64,000 bases of DNA from Streptomyces sp. CGMCC 4.7035 (GCF_031583065.1 NZ_CP134053.1:3100001-3164000), one strand, 5' to 3'; shown: positions 41,843 to 51,829, numbered from the stretch's first letter. The notes: generated by a model not told the origin, from the sequence alone. Made by a program: numbers and translations.

Positions 41843-41911
41843 GCCGAACTTCAGCTCAAGCATCAGCCGAACTTCAGCTCAAGCATCAGCCGAACTTCAG
41901 CTCAAGCATCA
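41843..41911. repeat. Three perfect 23-bp iterons before the ABC operon
   Basis: Identical units start at 41843, 41866 and 41889, each beginning GCCGAACTTC and ending AAGCATCA. A partial fourth (GCCG) follows. Each contains CTTCAGCTCAAG, a near-palindrome (CTTnAGCTnAAG). They begin seven bases after the ROK stop and end 101 bases before the ABC ATPase start, a good place for an operator of the ROK regulator. The exact identity of the copies implies recent expansion or strong selection. Confidence 0.85.
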
Positions 41912-42012
41912 GCCGTATCACCACTCACCCAGCACAGCGCCTTGCTCTGCCCTGCCCGAAATCACGGGTTTTGCCCTGAAACCGGCCCGCACGCCCGCCG
42001 AGGGGAACCGTC

Positions 42013-43536
42013 ATGGCACCAGAACCACCGCTGCTCAGCATGTCCGGCATCACCAAGTCGTTCCCCGGAGTCCGGGCCCTCGACGGCGTCGACCTCGACG
42101 TCCAGGCCGGTGAAGTGCACTGCCTGCTCGGCCAGAACGGGGCCGGGAAGTCCACCCTGATCAAGGTCCTGGCCGGCGCCCACCAGCCCGACGACGGGAC
42201 CATCCGCTGGCGCGGCGAACCGGTCACCCTGCGCTCGCCGATCGCCGCCATGCGCCTCGGCATCGCCACCATCTACCAGGAACTCGACCTGGTGGAACAC
42301 CTGTCGGTGGCCGAGAACGTCCACCTCGGTCATGAACCCACGACCGCCGGATTCGTGGTACGGGGAAAGGCTGCCCGTGCCTCGACCGCCCAGCTCCTGA
42401 GGCGACTCGGGCACCCGGAGATCGACCCGGCGCGCCTGGTCGGCGAGTTGTCGGCGGCCCAGCAGCAGATCGTCTCCATGGCACGGGCGCTCTCCCACGA
42501 CGTACGGCTGATCGTGATGGATGAGCCGTCCGCCGCGCTCGACCCCGACGAGGTCGACAACCTCTTCCGGATCGTCGGCGATCTGACCGCCGACGGAGTA
42601 GCCGTCGTCTACATCTCGCACCGCCTGGAGGAGATCCGTCGCATCGGAGACCGCGTGACCGTGCTGAAGGACGGACGCGCGGTGGCGGGCGGGCTGCCCG
42701 CGAAGACGACCCCCACCCGCGAGGTCGTCGCGCTGATGACGGGACGGAACGTCGAGTACGTCTTCCCCGAGCGGCCGTCGGGGGGCCGCCGCGCGCAGGG
42801 ACAGCCACTGCTGGAGGTTCGAGGACTCGCCCGGGACGGCGAGTTCGAGCCCCTCGACCTGGCGGTGCGCCCCGGGGAGATCGTCGGCCTCGCCGGGCTG
42901 GTCGGTTCGGGGCGCTCGGAGATCCTGGAGACCATCTACGGCGCCCGTAAGCCGAGCGCCGGCCAAGTACTCGTCGAAGGACGCCCGTTGCGGCCCGGCA
43001 GCGTGCGCGCCGCCGTCCGCGCCGGTCTCGGACTCGCCCCCGAGGAACGCAAGGCGCAGGCCCTGCTGATGCTGGAGTCCGTCACCCGAAATGTCTCGGT
43101 CTCCTCCATGTCCCGCTTCTCGCACGGCGGTTGGATCGACCAGGGCGCCGAACTGGGGGCGGCGCGCGCCGCGACCCGCGAGCTGTCGCTGCGCCCCGAC
43201 AACCCGTCCGTGCCCGTGCGCACCCTCTCCGGCGGCAACCAGCAGAAGGCCGTCCTGGCCCGCTGGCTGCTGCGCGGCTGCCGCGTCCTGCTGCTCGACG
43301 AGCCCACCCGGGGCGTCGACGTCGGAGCCCGCGCCGAGTTGTACGCGGTCGTGCGGCGCCTCGCCGACGAGGGCCTCGCCGTGGTGCTGGTCTCCAGCGA
43401 GGTGCCCGAGGTGCTCGGCCTCGCCGACCGCGTGCTGGTGCTCCGCGAGGGCCGCGTCGTCCACACGGCGCCCGCCCAGGAGCTCGACGAACACCGCGTA
43501 CTCGACCTCGTCATGGAAGGAAGCCCGGCGTCATGA
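42013..43536 (+). CDS. Sugar ABC transporter ATPase (RbsA/XylG/MglA type)
   Basis: 507 residues made of two ABC cassettes, as in ribose/inositol-type importers. Cassette one has Walker A GQNGAGKST (about 39-47), a slightly degenerate signature ELSAAQQQI and Walker B LIVMDEPSAAL. Cassette two has a degenerate Walker A (GLVGSGRSEI), signature LSGGNQQK and Walker B VLLLDEPTRGVD. The pattern of one good and one weak site is normal for this family. It energises uptake of a monosaccharide or cyclitol through the permease that follows, whose start overlaps this stop (ATGA). First gene of the 15-gene array running to 60397. Confidence 0.95.
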   Translation: MAPEPPLLSMSGITKSFPGVRALDGVDLDVQAGEVHCLLGQNGAGKSTLIKVLAGAHQPDDGTIRWRGEPVTLRSPIAAMRLGIATIYQELDLVEHLSVAENVHLGHEPTTAGFVVRGKAARASTAQLLRRLGHPEIDPARLVGELSAAQQQIVSMARALSHDVRLIVMDEPSAALDPDEVDNLFRIVGDLTADGVAVVYISHRLEEIRRIGDRVTVLKDGRAVAGGLPAKTTPTREVVALMTGRNVEYVFPERPSGGRRAQGQPLLEVRGLARDGEFEPLDLAVRPGEIVGLAGLVGSGRSEILETIYGARKPSAGQVLVEGRPLRPGSVRAAVRAGLGLAPEERKAQALLMLESVTRNVSVSSMSRFSHGGWIDQGAELGAARAATRELSLRPDNPSVPVRTLSGGNQQKAVLARWLLRGCRVLLLDEPTRGVDVGARAELYAVVRRLADEGLAVVLVSSEVPEVLGLADRVLVLREGRVVHTAPAQELDEHRVLDLVMEGSPAS

Positions 43537-44552
43537 CGCAGCCCGTGTCCCCGCCGCGGGACGGCACCGACAAGGTGCCCTCGGTCGGTCAACTCCCCGC
43601 CTGGCGGGGGCTGATGGCCCGCACCGACGTCCGCACCCTCTCCCTCCTCGGCGTGCTCGCCGCGCTGATCCTCATCGGAGGGATCACCAAGCCCGACGAA
43701 TTCCTCGACACCCGCAACCTCCAGCTCGTCCTCACCCAGGCCTCGGTGATCGGCGTCGTCACCGTCGGCATGACCTTCGTCATCACCTCCGGCGGCATCG
43801 ACCTGTCCGTGGGCGCGATCGTCGCGCTCGCCTCGGTGTGGGCGACCACCGTCGCCACCCAGGAGTACGGCTTCGCCGGCATCCTCTTCACCGCGCTGAT
43901 CGTCGGCGTCGGATGCGGCCTGGTCAACGGGCTGCTCATCGCCTACGGCGGGATGGTCCCCTTCATCGCCACGCTGGCCATGCTGGCCTCGGCGCGCGGG
44001 CTGGCGCTGCAGATCACCGACGGCAAGACGCAGATCGTCACCATCGGCAGCGTCCTCGACCTCGGCGAGCGCGACGCGTACGTGCTCGGCGTCCCGCCGC
44101 TCGTCATGGTCTTCGCGGTCGTCACGATCATCGGCTGGCTGATCCTCAACCGCACCACCTTCGGGCGCCGCACGGTCGCCGTCGGCGGAAACGCGGAGGC
44201 GGCCCGCCTCGCCGGCATCGACGTACGCCGTCAGCGGCTGTATCTGTACCTGCTGTCCGGGTTGTGCTGCGGCATCGCCGCCTTCCTGCTGATCGTCCTG
44301 TCCGGCTCGGGCCAGAACACCAACGGCAACCTCTACGAACTCGACGCCATCGCGGCCGCGATCATCGGCGGAACACTGCTCAGCGGGGGCCGCGGCACCA
44401 TCACCGGCTCGGTGCTCGGCGTCCTGGTCTTCACCACGATCACCAACATCTTCGCCCTGAACAACCTGCAGAGCGACGTCCAGCAGATCGCCAAGGGCGC
44501 GATCATCGTCGCCGCCGTGCTGGTCCAGCGCCGTACCGCAAGCACGACCTGA
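43533..44552 (+). CDS. Sugar ABC transporter permease (RbsC-type)
   Basis: 339 residues with about nine to ten membrane segments. The signature TSGGIDLSVGAIVALASV (about 88-105), VPFIATLAMLASARGLAL, and the EAA-like loop TVAVGGNAEAARLAGIDVRR with IIGGTLLSGGRGTITGSVLG match the branched RbsC/AraH permease family (BPD_transp_2). ATG overlaps the ATPase stop by four bases. It forms the membrane pore of a ribose/inositol-type importer. It is followed 17 bases later by its binding-protein gene. Confidence 0.95.
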   Translation: MTQPVSPPRDGTDKVPSVGQLPAWRGLMARTDVRTLSLLGVLAALILIGGITKPDEFLDTRNLQLVLTQASVIGVVTVGMTFVITSGGIDLSVGAIVALASVWATTVATQEYGFAGILFTALIVGVGCGLVNGLLIAYGGMVPFIATLAMLASARGLALQITDGKTQIVTIGSVLDLGERDAYVLGVPPLVMVFAVVTIIGWLILNRTTFGRRTVAVGGNAEAARLAGIDVRRQRLYLYLLSGLCCGIAAFLLIVLSGSGQNTNGNLYELDAIAAAIIGGTLLSGGRGTITGSVLGVLVFTTITNIFALNNLQSDVQQIAKGAIIVAAVLVQRRTASTT

Positions 44553-44569
44553 GGAAAGGGTTCACCGAC

Positions 44570-45610
44570 ATGTCGCACCTCACCAGTCGCAGAGGACTGC
44601 TCTTCGGGGCCGCCGCCGTATCCACCGGTGCCCTCCTCGCTGGTTGCACGAGTAACGAGCCCAAGGACGAGAAGCCCGCGGCGAACGACCAGCCGGCCGC
44701 CGACGACAAGCCCGGCAAGCACGTCACCATCGGCTTCGCCGGTCCACAGGCCGACCATGGCTGGCTCAACGCCATCAACGACAACGCCAAGAGCCGCGCG
44801 AAGAAGTACGCGGACGTCACGCTGGAGATCACCGAGGGATCCAACGACACCGCCGCGCAGATCGGCCAGATAGAGACGCTGATCAACAAGAAGGTCGACG
44901 TGCTGGTGGTGCTGCCCGCCGACGGCAAGGCGCTCACCCAGGTCGGCCTCAAGGCGATGCGGGCCGGCATCCCCGTCGTCAACCTGGACCGGATATTCAA
45001 CACCCCGCAGGCCTACCGCTGCTGGATCGGCGGCGACAACTACGGCATGGGCCTCAACGCCGGCCACTACATCGGCGAGAAGCTCAAGGGGAAGTCGAAC
45101 GCCAAGGTCATCGAGCTCGCCGGCCTCGACAACCTGGAGCTGACCAAGCAGCGCACCCAGGGCTTCGACGACGCGCTGAAGAACTACCCCAACATCAAGA
45201 AGGTGGCCCGCCAGGCCGCCGACTTCACGGTCGAGTCCGGACAGGCCAAGATGGCCCAGCTCCTCCAGGCCCAGCCGAAGTTCGACGCCGTGTGGAACCA
45301 CGACGACGACCAGGGCGTGGGTGCGCTACGGGCCATCGAGCAGGCCGGGCGGGACGGCTTCCTGATGGTCGGCGGCGCTGGTGCGCTGTCCGCGTTCCAG
45401 GCCATCAAGCAGGACAACGGCGTCCTGAAGGCGACCGTCCTCTACCCGCCGACCATGGCCGCCTCCGCGATCGACCTCGCCCGCGCCCTCGGTCAGGGCA
45501 AGGGCGTCGGCGGCCTTGCCGAGTACGAGATCCCGGCGTCGATCACGCTCTACTCGGCCGTCGTCGACAAGACCAACGTCGACCAGTACCTGCCCACCGG
45601 CTTCCGCTGA
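44570..45610 (+). CDS. Sugar-binding lipoprotein of the ABC importer
   Basis: 346 residues. The N-terminus carries a twin-arginine pair (TSRRGLLFGAAAVSTG) and lipobox LLAGC with Cys26 as the lipidated residue, so it may be Tat-exported and membrane-tethered. An acidic/Lys/Ala/Asp linker precedes a type I periplasmic-binding fold (PF13407, RbsB-like): HVTIGFAGPQADHGWLNAIN, LINKKVDVLVVLPADGKALT, IPVVNLDRIF and WNHDDDQGVGALRAIEQAG. The acidic NHDDDQG and PQADHGW segments line the sugar site of similar proteins. Ligand unknown; a hexose or inositol-like polyol fits the downstream genes. ATG at 44570 with GAGGAAAGGG upstream. Confidence 0.94.
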   Translation: MSHLTSRRGLLFGAAAVSTGALLAGCTSNEPKDEKPAANDQPAADDKPGKHVTIGFAGPQADHGWLNAINDNAKSRAKKYADVTLEITEGSNDTAAQIGQIETLINKKVDVLVVLPADGKALTQVGLKAMRAGIPVVNLDRIFNTPQAYRCWIGGDNYGMGLNAGHYIGEKLKGKSNAKVIELAGLDNLELTKQRTQGFDDALKNYPNIKKVARQAADFTVESGQAKMAQLLQAQPKFDAVWNHDDDQGVGALRAIEQAGRDGFLMVGGAGALSAFQAIKQDNGVLKATVLYPPTMAASAIDLARALGQGKGVGGLAEYEIPASITLYSAVVDKTNVDQYLPTGFR

Positions 45611-45668
45611 ACCGTTCCGCCCGCACCCCCCACGGCGCCACCACCACCAGGACGAGGAGGACATCCGT

Positions 45669-46877
45669 ATGGCACAGCCGCAGCAGTCGGACGGATCAGG
45701 GGGAGACAAGCCACCGCTCCGCGTCGGCATGGTCGGCTACGCCTTCATGGGCGCCGCCCACTCCCAGGGCTGGCGTACCGTGGGCCGTGTCTTCGACCTG
45801 CCCCGCCGCCCGGTCCTCGCCGCGATCTGCGGCCGGGACGCGGCGGCCGTGCGCGCGGCGGCCGACCGGCACGGCTGGGCGGCCGCCGAGACCGACTGGC
45901 GCACCCTGATCGCCCGGGACGACATCGACCTCGTCGACATCTGCACCCCCGGCGACAGCCACGCCGAGATCGCCCTCGCCGCCCTCGCCGTCGGCAAGCA
46001 CGTCCTGTGCGAGAAACCCCTCGCGAACACCGTGGAGCAGGCCGAGGCGATGACCGAGGCCGCCGAAGCGGCGCACCGACGCGGCACGTTGGCGATGGTC
46101 GGCTTCAACTACCGCCGCGTGCCGGCCGCCGCCCTGGCCCGGCGGATGGTCGCCGAGGGCAGGCTCGGCACTCTGCGGCACGTGCGGGTCACCTATCTCC
46201 AGGACTGGCTGGTCGACCGGGACTTCCCGTTGACCTGGCGGCTGCGCAAGGAGCTGGCCGGATCGGGCGCGCTCGGCGATCTGGGGGCACACATCGTGGA
46301 CCTGGCACAGTACCTGGCGGGGGAGCGGCTGGCCGGAGTCTCCGCGCTCACCGAGACCTTCGTACCCGAACGGCCTCTGCCCGGCGGGCCGACCAGCGGC
46401 CTGGCCGCCCGCTCGGCGGCCGGCACCGGCCAGGTGACCGTGGACGACGCCGCCCTGTTCACCGGCCGCTTCCTCTCCGGCGCCCTCGCCTCCTTCGAGG
46501 CCACCCGGTACGCCACCGGACGCAAGAACGCGCTGCGCATCGAACTCAACGGCGAGCGCGGCTCGCTGGCCTTCGACCTGGAGCGCCTCAACGAGTTGTC
46601 GTACCACGACGGCAGCGAGCCGAGCACCCACGCCGGCTTCCGGCGCATCCTCGTCACCGAGCCGGACCACCCCTACCTGGACGCCTGGTGGCCGCCGGGC
46701 CACGGCCTCGGCTACGAGCACACCTTCGTCCACCAGGCCCGCGACCTCGTGCACGCGATCGCCGAGGGCCGCAGGCCCGACCCTTCCTTCGCCGACGGAC
46801 TCCAGGTGCAGCGCGTCCTCGCGGCGGTGGAGGAGAGCGCCGAGAAGAACTCCGTCTACACCCCGATAACGATCTGA
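45669..46877 (+). CDS. Gfo/Idh/MocA-family NAD(P)-dependent oxidoreductase
   Basis: 402 residues. The Rossmann motif [16 protein letters not shown] (20-35) and the [12 protein letters not shown] hallmark (about 116-127) identify this family. Catalytic-type residues appear in YRRVPA and [15 protein letters not shown] (Asp/His pair). Members oxidise or reduce sugars and inositols, often making 3-keto derivatives. The context (importer, TIM-barrel isomerase, sugar dehydrogenase) suggests cytoplasmic oxidation of the imported sugar. ATG at 45669 with GACGAGGAGG upstream. It is 58 bases after the binding-protein gene and 13 bases before the isomerase gene. Confidence 0.93.
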   Translation: MAQPQQSDGSGGDKPPLRVGMVGYAFMGAAHSQGWRTVGRVFDLPRRPVLAAICGRDAAAVRAAADRHGWAAAETDWRTLIARDDIDLVDICTPGDSHAEIALAALAVGKHVLCEKPLANTVEQAEAMTEAAEAAHRRGTLAMVGFNYRRVPAAALARRMVAEGRLGTLRHVRVTYLQDWLVDRDFPLTWRLRKELAGSGALGDLGAHIVDLAQYLAGERLAGVSALTETFVPERPLPGGPTSGLAARSAAGTGQVTVDDAALFTGRFLSGALASFEATRYATGRKNALRIELNGERGSLAFDLERLNELSYHDGSEPSTHAGFRRILVTEPDHPYLDAWWPPGHGLGYEHTFVHQARDLVHAIAEGRRPDPSFADGLQVQRVLAAVEESAEKNSVYTPITI

Positions 46878-46890
46878 GGAGGCCTCGCCA

Positions 46891-47889
46891 ATGCCGCGCA
46901 CCTTCACGCTCTTCACCGGCCAGTGGGCCGACCTCCCGTTGGAGGAGGTCTGCCGCCTCGCCCGTGACTTCGGCTACGACGGACTCGAACTCGCCTGCTG
47001 GGGCGACCACTTCGAGGTCGACAAGGCACTCGCCGATCCGACGTACCTCGCCTCCCGCCACCAGCTCCTCGACAAGTACGGCCTCAAGTGCTGGGCCGTC
47101 TCCAACCACCTGGTGGGCCAGGCGGTCTGCGACGCCATCATCGACGAGCGCCACCGGGCCATCCTGCCGGCCCGCATCTGGGGCGACGGCGACGCGGAGG
47201 GCGTACGGCAGCGGGCCGCCGCGGAAATAGCCGACACGGCACGCGCCGCGGCCGCGTTCGGCGTCGACACCGTCATCGGTTTCACCGGCTCCGCCATCTG
47301 GCACCTGGTCGCCATGTTCCCGCCCGCCCCCGAGTCGATGATCGAACGCGGCTACGAGGACTTCGCCGAGCGCTGGAACCCGATCCTCGACGTGTTCGAC
47401 GCCGAGGGCGTGCGGTTCGCCCACGAGGTCCACCCCAGCGAGATCGCCTACGACTACTGGACGACTCAGCGTGCCCTGGAGGCCGTCGGCCACCGTCCCG
47501 CCTTCGGCCTGAACTTCGACCCCTCGCATTTCGTGTGGCAGGACCTCGACCCGGTCGGCTTCCTGTGGGACTTCCGCGACCGGATCTACCACGTCGACTG
47601 CAAGGAAGCCCGCAAGCGCCTCGACGGACGCAACGGCCGTCTCGGCTCCCACCTGCCCTGGGGTGATCCCCGCCGCGGCTGGGACTTCGTGTCCGCCGGG
47701 CACGGCGACGTCCCCTGGGAGGACGTCTTCCGCATGCTGCGTTCCATCGACTACCAGGGCCCCATCTCCATCGAGTGGGAGGACGCCGGCATGGACCGGC
47801 TCCAGGGCGCACCCGAGGCCCTGACCCGCCTCAAGGCGTACGACTTCGAGCCGCCGTCGGCCTCCTTCGACGCGGCGTTCGGCAACTGA
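46891..47889 (+). CDS. TIM-barrel sugar phosphate isomerase/epimerase-like protein
   Basis: 332 residues of the xylose-isomerase-like/AP-endonuclease-2 TIM-barrel family. Metal-ligand motifs are spread over the barrel: [41 protein letters not shown] and [11 protein letters not shown]. Relatives next to Gfo/Idh/MocA enzymes isomerise inosose or keto-sugars, for example IolE-like and IolI-like proteins, so the pair probably acts in sequence. ATG at 46891 with GAGGAGG upstream. It is closely coupled to the oxidoreductase (13-base gap) and followed by the secreted sugar dehydrogenase gene 79 bases later. Confidence 0.9.
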   Translation: MPRTFTLFTGQWADLPLEEVCRLARDFGYDGLELACWGDHFEVDKALADPTYLASRHQLLDKYGLKCWAVSNHLVGQAVCDAIIDERHRAILPARIWGDGDAEGVRQRAAAEIADTARAAAAFGVDTVIGFTGSAIWHLVAMFPPAPESMIERGYEDFAERWNPILDVFDAEGVRFAHEVHPSEIAYDYWTTQRALEAVGHRPAFGLNFDPSHFVWQDLDPVGFLWDFRDRIYHVDCKEARKRLDGRNGRLGSHLPWGDPRRGWDFVSAGHGDVPWEDVFRMLRSIDYQGPISIEWEDAGMDRLQGAPEALTRLKAYDFEPPSASFDAAFGN

Positions 47890-47968
47890 CCTCTTCCGCT
47901 CTCCGGGATGACGGCGCATCCCGGCGCACGCACCCGCCCGTACAACCGGCCCCTTTCTGGAGGCATTC

Positions 47969-50467
47969 GTGCACGGGAACCACCGCACCACCAGTACCGG
48001 CAGAATCGAGACCCGCAGACGACGCCCGTCGTTCCGTAAGGCGGTCGCCCTGATCGGCAGCGCACTGCTGGCGGGCGCCACCCTCACCCTGACCGCACCC
48101 CAGGCCGGCGCAGCCGTCGCCGACGCGGGGACCACGGCGGCCGAGGACTTCCAGCAGGTCACCCTGGCCAAGGGGGAGGCGGAGGTCGGCGAGCCCATGT
48201 CGCTCGCCGTCCTCCCGGACCGCTCGGTCCTGCACACCTCGCGCGACGGCGAACTCCGCATCACCGACGCGGCGGGCAACACACGGCTGGCCGGCAAGCT
48301 CGACGTCTACTCCCACGACGAGGAGGGTCTGCAGGGCATCGGCGTCGACCCGAACTTCGCAGCGAACCGTTTCATCTACCTCTACTACGCGCCCCCGCTG
48401 AACACGCCGGCCGGCGACGCCCCGTTCACCGGCACCGCGGCGGACTTCGCGCCCTTCGACGGCGTCAACCGCCTCTCCCGCTTCGTGCTCAAGACCGACG
48501 GCACGCTGGACACCGCCAGCGAGACGAAGATCCTCGACGTCCCCGCCTCCCGCGGCATCTGCTGCCACGTCGGCGGCGACATCGACTTCGACGCGGCGGG
48601 CAACCTGTACCTGTCGACGGGCGACGACACCAACCCCTTCCAGTCGGACGGCTTCACCCCCATCGACGAGCGAGCGGACCGCAACCCGGCCTTCGACGCC
48701 CAGCGCTCCGCCGGAAACACCAACGACCTGCGCGGCAAGATCCTGCGCATCAAGGTGAACGCCGACGGCTCGTACGCGATCCCCGACGGCAACCTCTTCG
48801 CGCCCGGCACCGACAGGACCCGGCCCGAGATCTACGCGATGGGCTTCCGCAACCCGTTCCGCTTCAGCGTCGACAAGGCCACCGGAATCCTCTACGTCGG
48901 CGACTACGGCCCCGATGCCGGCGCCGCGGACCCGGCCCGCGGACCGGCAGGGCAGGTCGAGTTCGCGCGGGTCACCGGTCCCGGCAACTTCGGCTGGCCG
49001 TACTGCACCGGCGCCAACGATGCCTACGTGGACTACGACTTCACGACCAAGGCCTCGGGTGCGAGCTTCGACTGCGCCGCCCCGAAGAACACCTCGCCCC
49101 ACAACACCGGCCTGACCGACCTGCCTCCGGCCCAGCCCGCCTGGATCCCGTACAACGGCCCCTCCGTACCGGAGTTCGGCGACGGTTCCGAGTCCCCGAT
49201 GGGCGGCCCGGTCTACCACTACGACGCCTCGCTCGACTCGCCGGTGAAGTTCCCACAGGCCTACGACGGCAACTTCTTCGCCGGTGAGTTCGGCCGCCGC
49301 TGGATCAAGCGGATCGTCAGCGACGGCAGCGGCACCGTGCAGTCCATCAACAACGTCCCCTGGACCGGCACCCAGGTGATGGACATGGCCTTCGGCCCCG
49401 ACGGCGCGCTGTACGTCCTCGACTACGGCACCGCCTGGTTCGGCGGCGACGAGCACTCCGGCCTGTACCGGATCGAGAACGCGACCGACGGCCACTCGCC
49501 GGTGGCCCAGGCCGCGGCGAACCGCACCTCCGGGCAGGCCCCGCTGAGGGTCCAGTTCTCCTCCGAGGGCACCACCGACCAGGACGGCGACACCCTCACC
49601 TACAGCTGGGACTTCGGCGACGGCGGCACATCGACGGCGGCGAACCCGACGTACAAGTACAAGAAGAACGGCACCTACACGGCGACGCTGACCGCGAAGG
49701 ACCCGAGCGGTCGCACGGGCAGCGCGAGCGTGCAGATCGTCGTCGGCAACACCGCGCCCAAGGTGGTGCTGGAGACACCCAAGGACGGGCAGCTGTTCAG
49801 CTTCGGTGACGCGATCCCGTTCAAGGTGCGGGTCACCGACCCCGAGGACGGCACGAACATCGACTGCTCCCGGGTCAAGGTCACATTCATCCTCGGCCAC
49901 GACAGCCACGGCCACCCCGTGACCTCCGCGAACGGCTGCACCGGCACCCTCCAGACCAGCGCCGACGGCGGCCACGACCAGGACGCCAACATCTTCGGAG
50001 TCCTCGACGCCGAGTACACCGACGGAGGAGGCGGCGGCCAGGCCGCGCTCACCTCGCACGACCAGAACGTCCTCCAGCCGCGCCACCGCCAGGCCGAGCA
50101 CTTCGGCAACGGCTCCGGCGTCACGGTCACGGCGCGCGCTTCGGCGCACGGCGGGAAGACCGTCGGCGACATCGACAACGGCGACTGGATCTCCTTCACG
50201 CCCTACGTCCTCACCGACGCCAAGAAGATCACCGCGCGCATCGCCTCCGCAGGCGCGGGCGGCACGCTCGAGATCCGGGCCGGCTCCTCGACGGGGACGC
50301 TGCTCGGCAAGGCGACCGTGCCGGCCACCGGCGGCTGGGAGAACTACCAGGACGTCAGCGCCGGCCTGTCCCGCGCGCCCAGGGGCACCACCACGCTCTA
50401 CCTGGTCTTCAAGGGGAGCGCGAGCGCCCTGTACGAGCTCGACGACTTCACCTTCACCACTGGCTGA
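47969..50467 (+). CDS. Secreted PQQ-type sugar dehydrogenase with PKD and CBM6-like domains
   Basis: 832 residues. An RRRR-containing signal peptide (about 1-48, ALIGSALLAGATLTLTAP) precedes a six-bladed glucose/sorbosone dehydrogenase propeller (about 60-470; RGICCHVGGDIDFDAAGNLY, NDLRGKILRI, YAMGFRNPFRFSVD, VGDYGPDAG). Then come a PKD domain (about 515-590, YSWDFGDGGTS), another beta-sandwich (about 598-690) and a CBM6-like module (about 700-832, ending LYELDDFTFTTG). It should oxidise sugars outside the cell, probably while bound to a polysaccharide. GTG at 47969 with GGAGG upstream. The ThuA-DUF1080 gene follows by 14 bases. Confidence 0.92.
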   Translation: MHGNHRTTSTGRIETRRRRPSFRKAVALIGSALLAGATLTLTAPQAGAAVADAGTTAAEDFQQVTLAKGEAEVGEPMSLAVLPDRSVLHTSRDGELRITDAAGNTRLAGKLDVYSHDEEGLQGIGVDPNFAANRFIYLYYAPPLNTPAGDAPFTGTAADFAPFDGVNRLSRFVLKTDGTLDTASETKILDVPASRGICCHVGGDIDFDAAGNLYLSTGDDTNPFQSDGFTPIDERADRNPAFDAQRSAGNTNDLRGKILRIKVNADGSYAIPDGNLFAPGTDRTRPEIYAMGFRNPFRFSVDKATGILYVGDYGPDAGAADPARGPAGQVEFARVTGPGNFGWPYCTGANDAYVDYDFTTKASGASFDCAAPKNTSPHNTGLTDLPPAQPAWIPYNGPSVPEFGDGSESPMGGPVYHYDASLDSPVKFPQAYDGNFFAGEFGRRWIKRIVSDGSGTVQSINNVPWTGTQVMDMAFGPDGALYVLDYGTAWFGGDEHSGLYRIENATDGHSPVAQAAANRTSGQAPLRVQFSSEGTTDQDGDTLTYSWDFGDGGTSTAANPTYKYKKNGTYTATLTAKDPSGRTGSASVQIVVGNTAPKVVLETPKDGQLFSFGDAIPFKVRVTDPEDGTNIDCSRVKVTFILGHDSHGHPVTSANGCTGTLQTSADGGHDQDANIFGVLDAEYTDGGGGGQAALTSHDQNVLQPRHRQAEHFGNGSGVTVTARASAHGGKTVGDIDNGDWISFTPYVLTDAKKITARIASAGAGGTLEIRAGSSTGTLLGKATVPATGGWENYQDVSAGLSRAPRGTTTLYLVFKGSASALYELDDFTFTTG

Positions 50468-50481
50468 GGAGGGATGAATCC

Positions 50482-51825
50482 ATGCGATCGACCAGCCGAG
50501 TGGCGAGCGTAGCCGTGGGCACCGCCCTTGTTCTGAGCTGCATGGCGGAACCGGCTCTCCCGCACTCCTTGGCCGGTACGAAGGTGCTGGTCTTCTCCAA
50601 GACGGCCGGCTTCCGCCACGACTCGATCCCGGACGGCGTAGCGGCGGTGAAACAGCTCGGTGAGACAGGCGGTTTCACGGTCGACGCGACCGAGGACGCG
50701 AGCGCGTTCACCCCGTCGAACCTCCGGCGCTACGACGCGGTCGTGTTCCTCTCGACGACGGGAGACGTGCTCGACACCACGCAGCAGCGCGCCTTCGAGA
50801 ACTACATCCGCGGCGGTGGCGGGTACGTCGGCATCCACGCCGCCGCCGACACCGAGTACGACTGGGCGTTCTACGGCGGCGTCGTCGGCGCCTACTTCCA
50901 GTCGCACCCGGCGATCCAGCCCGCGACGGTGAACGTCGAGGACCGCGCCCACCCGGCGACCTCGGGACTGTCCCGCACCTGGGAACGCACCGACGAGTGG
51001 TACAACTACCGCTCCAACCCGCGGGAACGGGTCCATGTCCTCGCCTCGCTCGACGAGTCGTCGTACACCGGTGGCACCATGAACGGCGATCACCCGATCG
51101 CCTGGTGCCAGAACTACCAGGGCGGCCGCGCCTTCTACACGGGCGGCGGCCACACCAAGGAGTCCTACGCCGACCCCGCCTTCCGGCAGCACCTGCTGGG
51201 CGGGATCCGCTGGGCGACCGGCGACGCCCAGGCCGACTGCCGCCCGGAGAACGGCTACCGGCCGTTGTTCGACGGCACGGCCGGCTCGCTGGACGGCTGG
51301 AAGCAGGCGGGCCCGGGCTCCTTCACGCTGTCCGACGACGGCACACTCACGTCGGCCGGCGGTATGGGGATGCTCTGGTACGCCGCGTCGGGCTTCGGGT
51401 CGTACTCCCTGAAGCTCGACTGGAAGACGGCCGGTGCCTCCGGCGACGACAACTCCGGGGTGTTCGTGGGCTTCCCGCCCTCGGACGACCCGTGGTCGGC
51501 GGTGAACAACGGCTACGAGATCCAGATCGACGCCACGGACGTCCCGGAGAAGACCACCGGGTCCGTCTACGGCTTCCAGTCCGCCGACCTGAAGAAGCGT
51601 GACCGCGCGCTGAACCCGCCGGGGGAGTGGAACACGTACGAGATCCGCGTGGAGGGCGAACGCCTCCGCGTCTGGCTCAACGGCGTGAAGATCAACGATT
51701 TCACCAACACCGATCCGGCCCGGAGCCTCGTCGACGGACACGTCGGCATCCAGAACCACGGAGCCGACGACCAGGTGTCCTTCCGCGACATCCGGATCAA
51801 GGAACTGCCCGAGAAGGGCAAGTGA
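50482..51825 (+). CDS. Secreted ThuA-like plus DUF1080 fusion protein
   Basis: 447 residues. An N-terminal signal peptide (about 1-30) is followed by a ThuA/trehalose-utilisation-like class I glutamine-amidotransferase fold (about 34-245: VLVFSKTAGFRHDSIPDGVA, GGGGYVGIHAAADTEYDW, GRAFYTGGGHTKESY). A DUF1080 (3-keto-disaccharide hydrolase, concanavalin-like) domain follows (about 258-442: YRPLFDGTAGSLDGWKQAG, NNGYEIQIDA, WNTYEIRVEGERLRVWLNGV). Both families act in the 3-keto-glycoside route, where a sugar is oxidised at C3 and the glycosidic bond is then cleaved. It lies 14 bases after the secreted dehydrogenase and is probably its partner enzyme. Confidence 0.9.
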   Translation: MRSTSRVASVAVGTALVLSCMAEPALPHSLAGTKVLVFSKTAGFRHDSIPDGVAAVKQLGETGGFTVDATEDASAFTPSNLRRYDAVVFLSTTGDVLDTTQQRAFENYIRGGGGYVGIHAAADTEYDWAFYGGVVGAYFQSHPAIQPATVNVEDRAHPATSGLSRTWERTDEWYNYRSNPRERVHVLASLDESSYTGGTMNGDHPIAWCQNYQGGRAFYTGGGHTKESYADPAFRQHLLGGIRWATGDAQADCRPENGYRPLFDGTAGSLDGWKQAGPGSFTLSDDGTLTSAGGMGMLWYAASGFGSYSLKLDWKTAGASGDDNSGVFVGFPPSDDPWSAVNNGYEIQIDATDVPEKTTGSVYGFQSADLKKRDRALNPPGEWNTYEIRVEGERLRVWLNGVKINDFTNTDPARSLVDGHVGIQNHGADDQVSFRDIRIKELPEKGK

Positions 51826-51829
51826 GCGG

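Noticed and set aside
41843..41911. Iterons considered as a CRISPR array
   Set aside because: The repeats are directly adjacent with no unique spacers and no cas genes are present.
47831..50149. 772-codon minus-strand open frame
   Set aside because: Shadow of the secreted sugar dehydrogenase gene. Val/Gly/Arg-rich with no domain.
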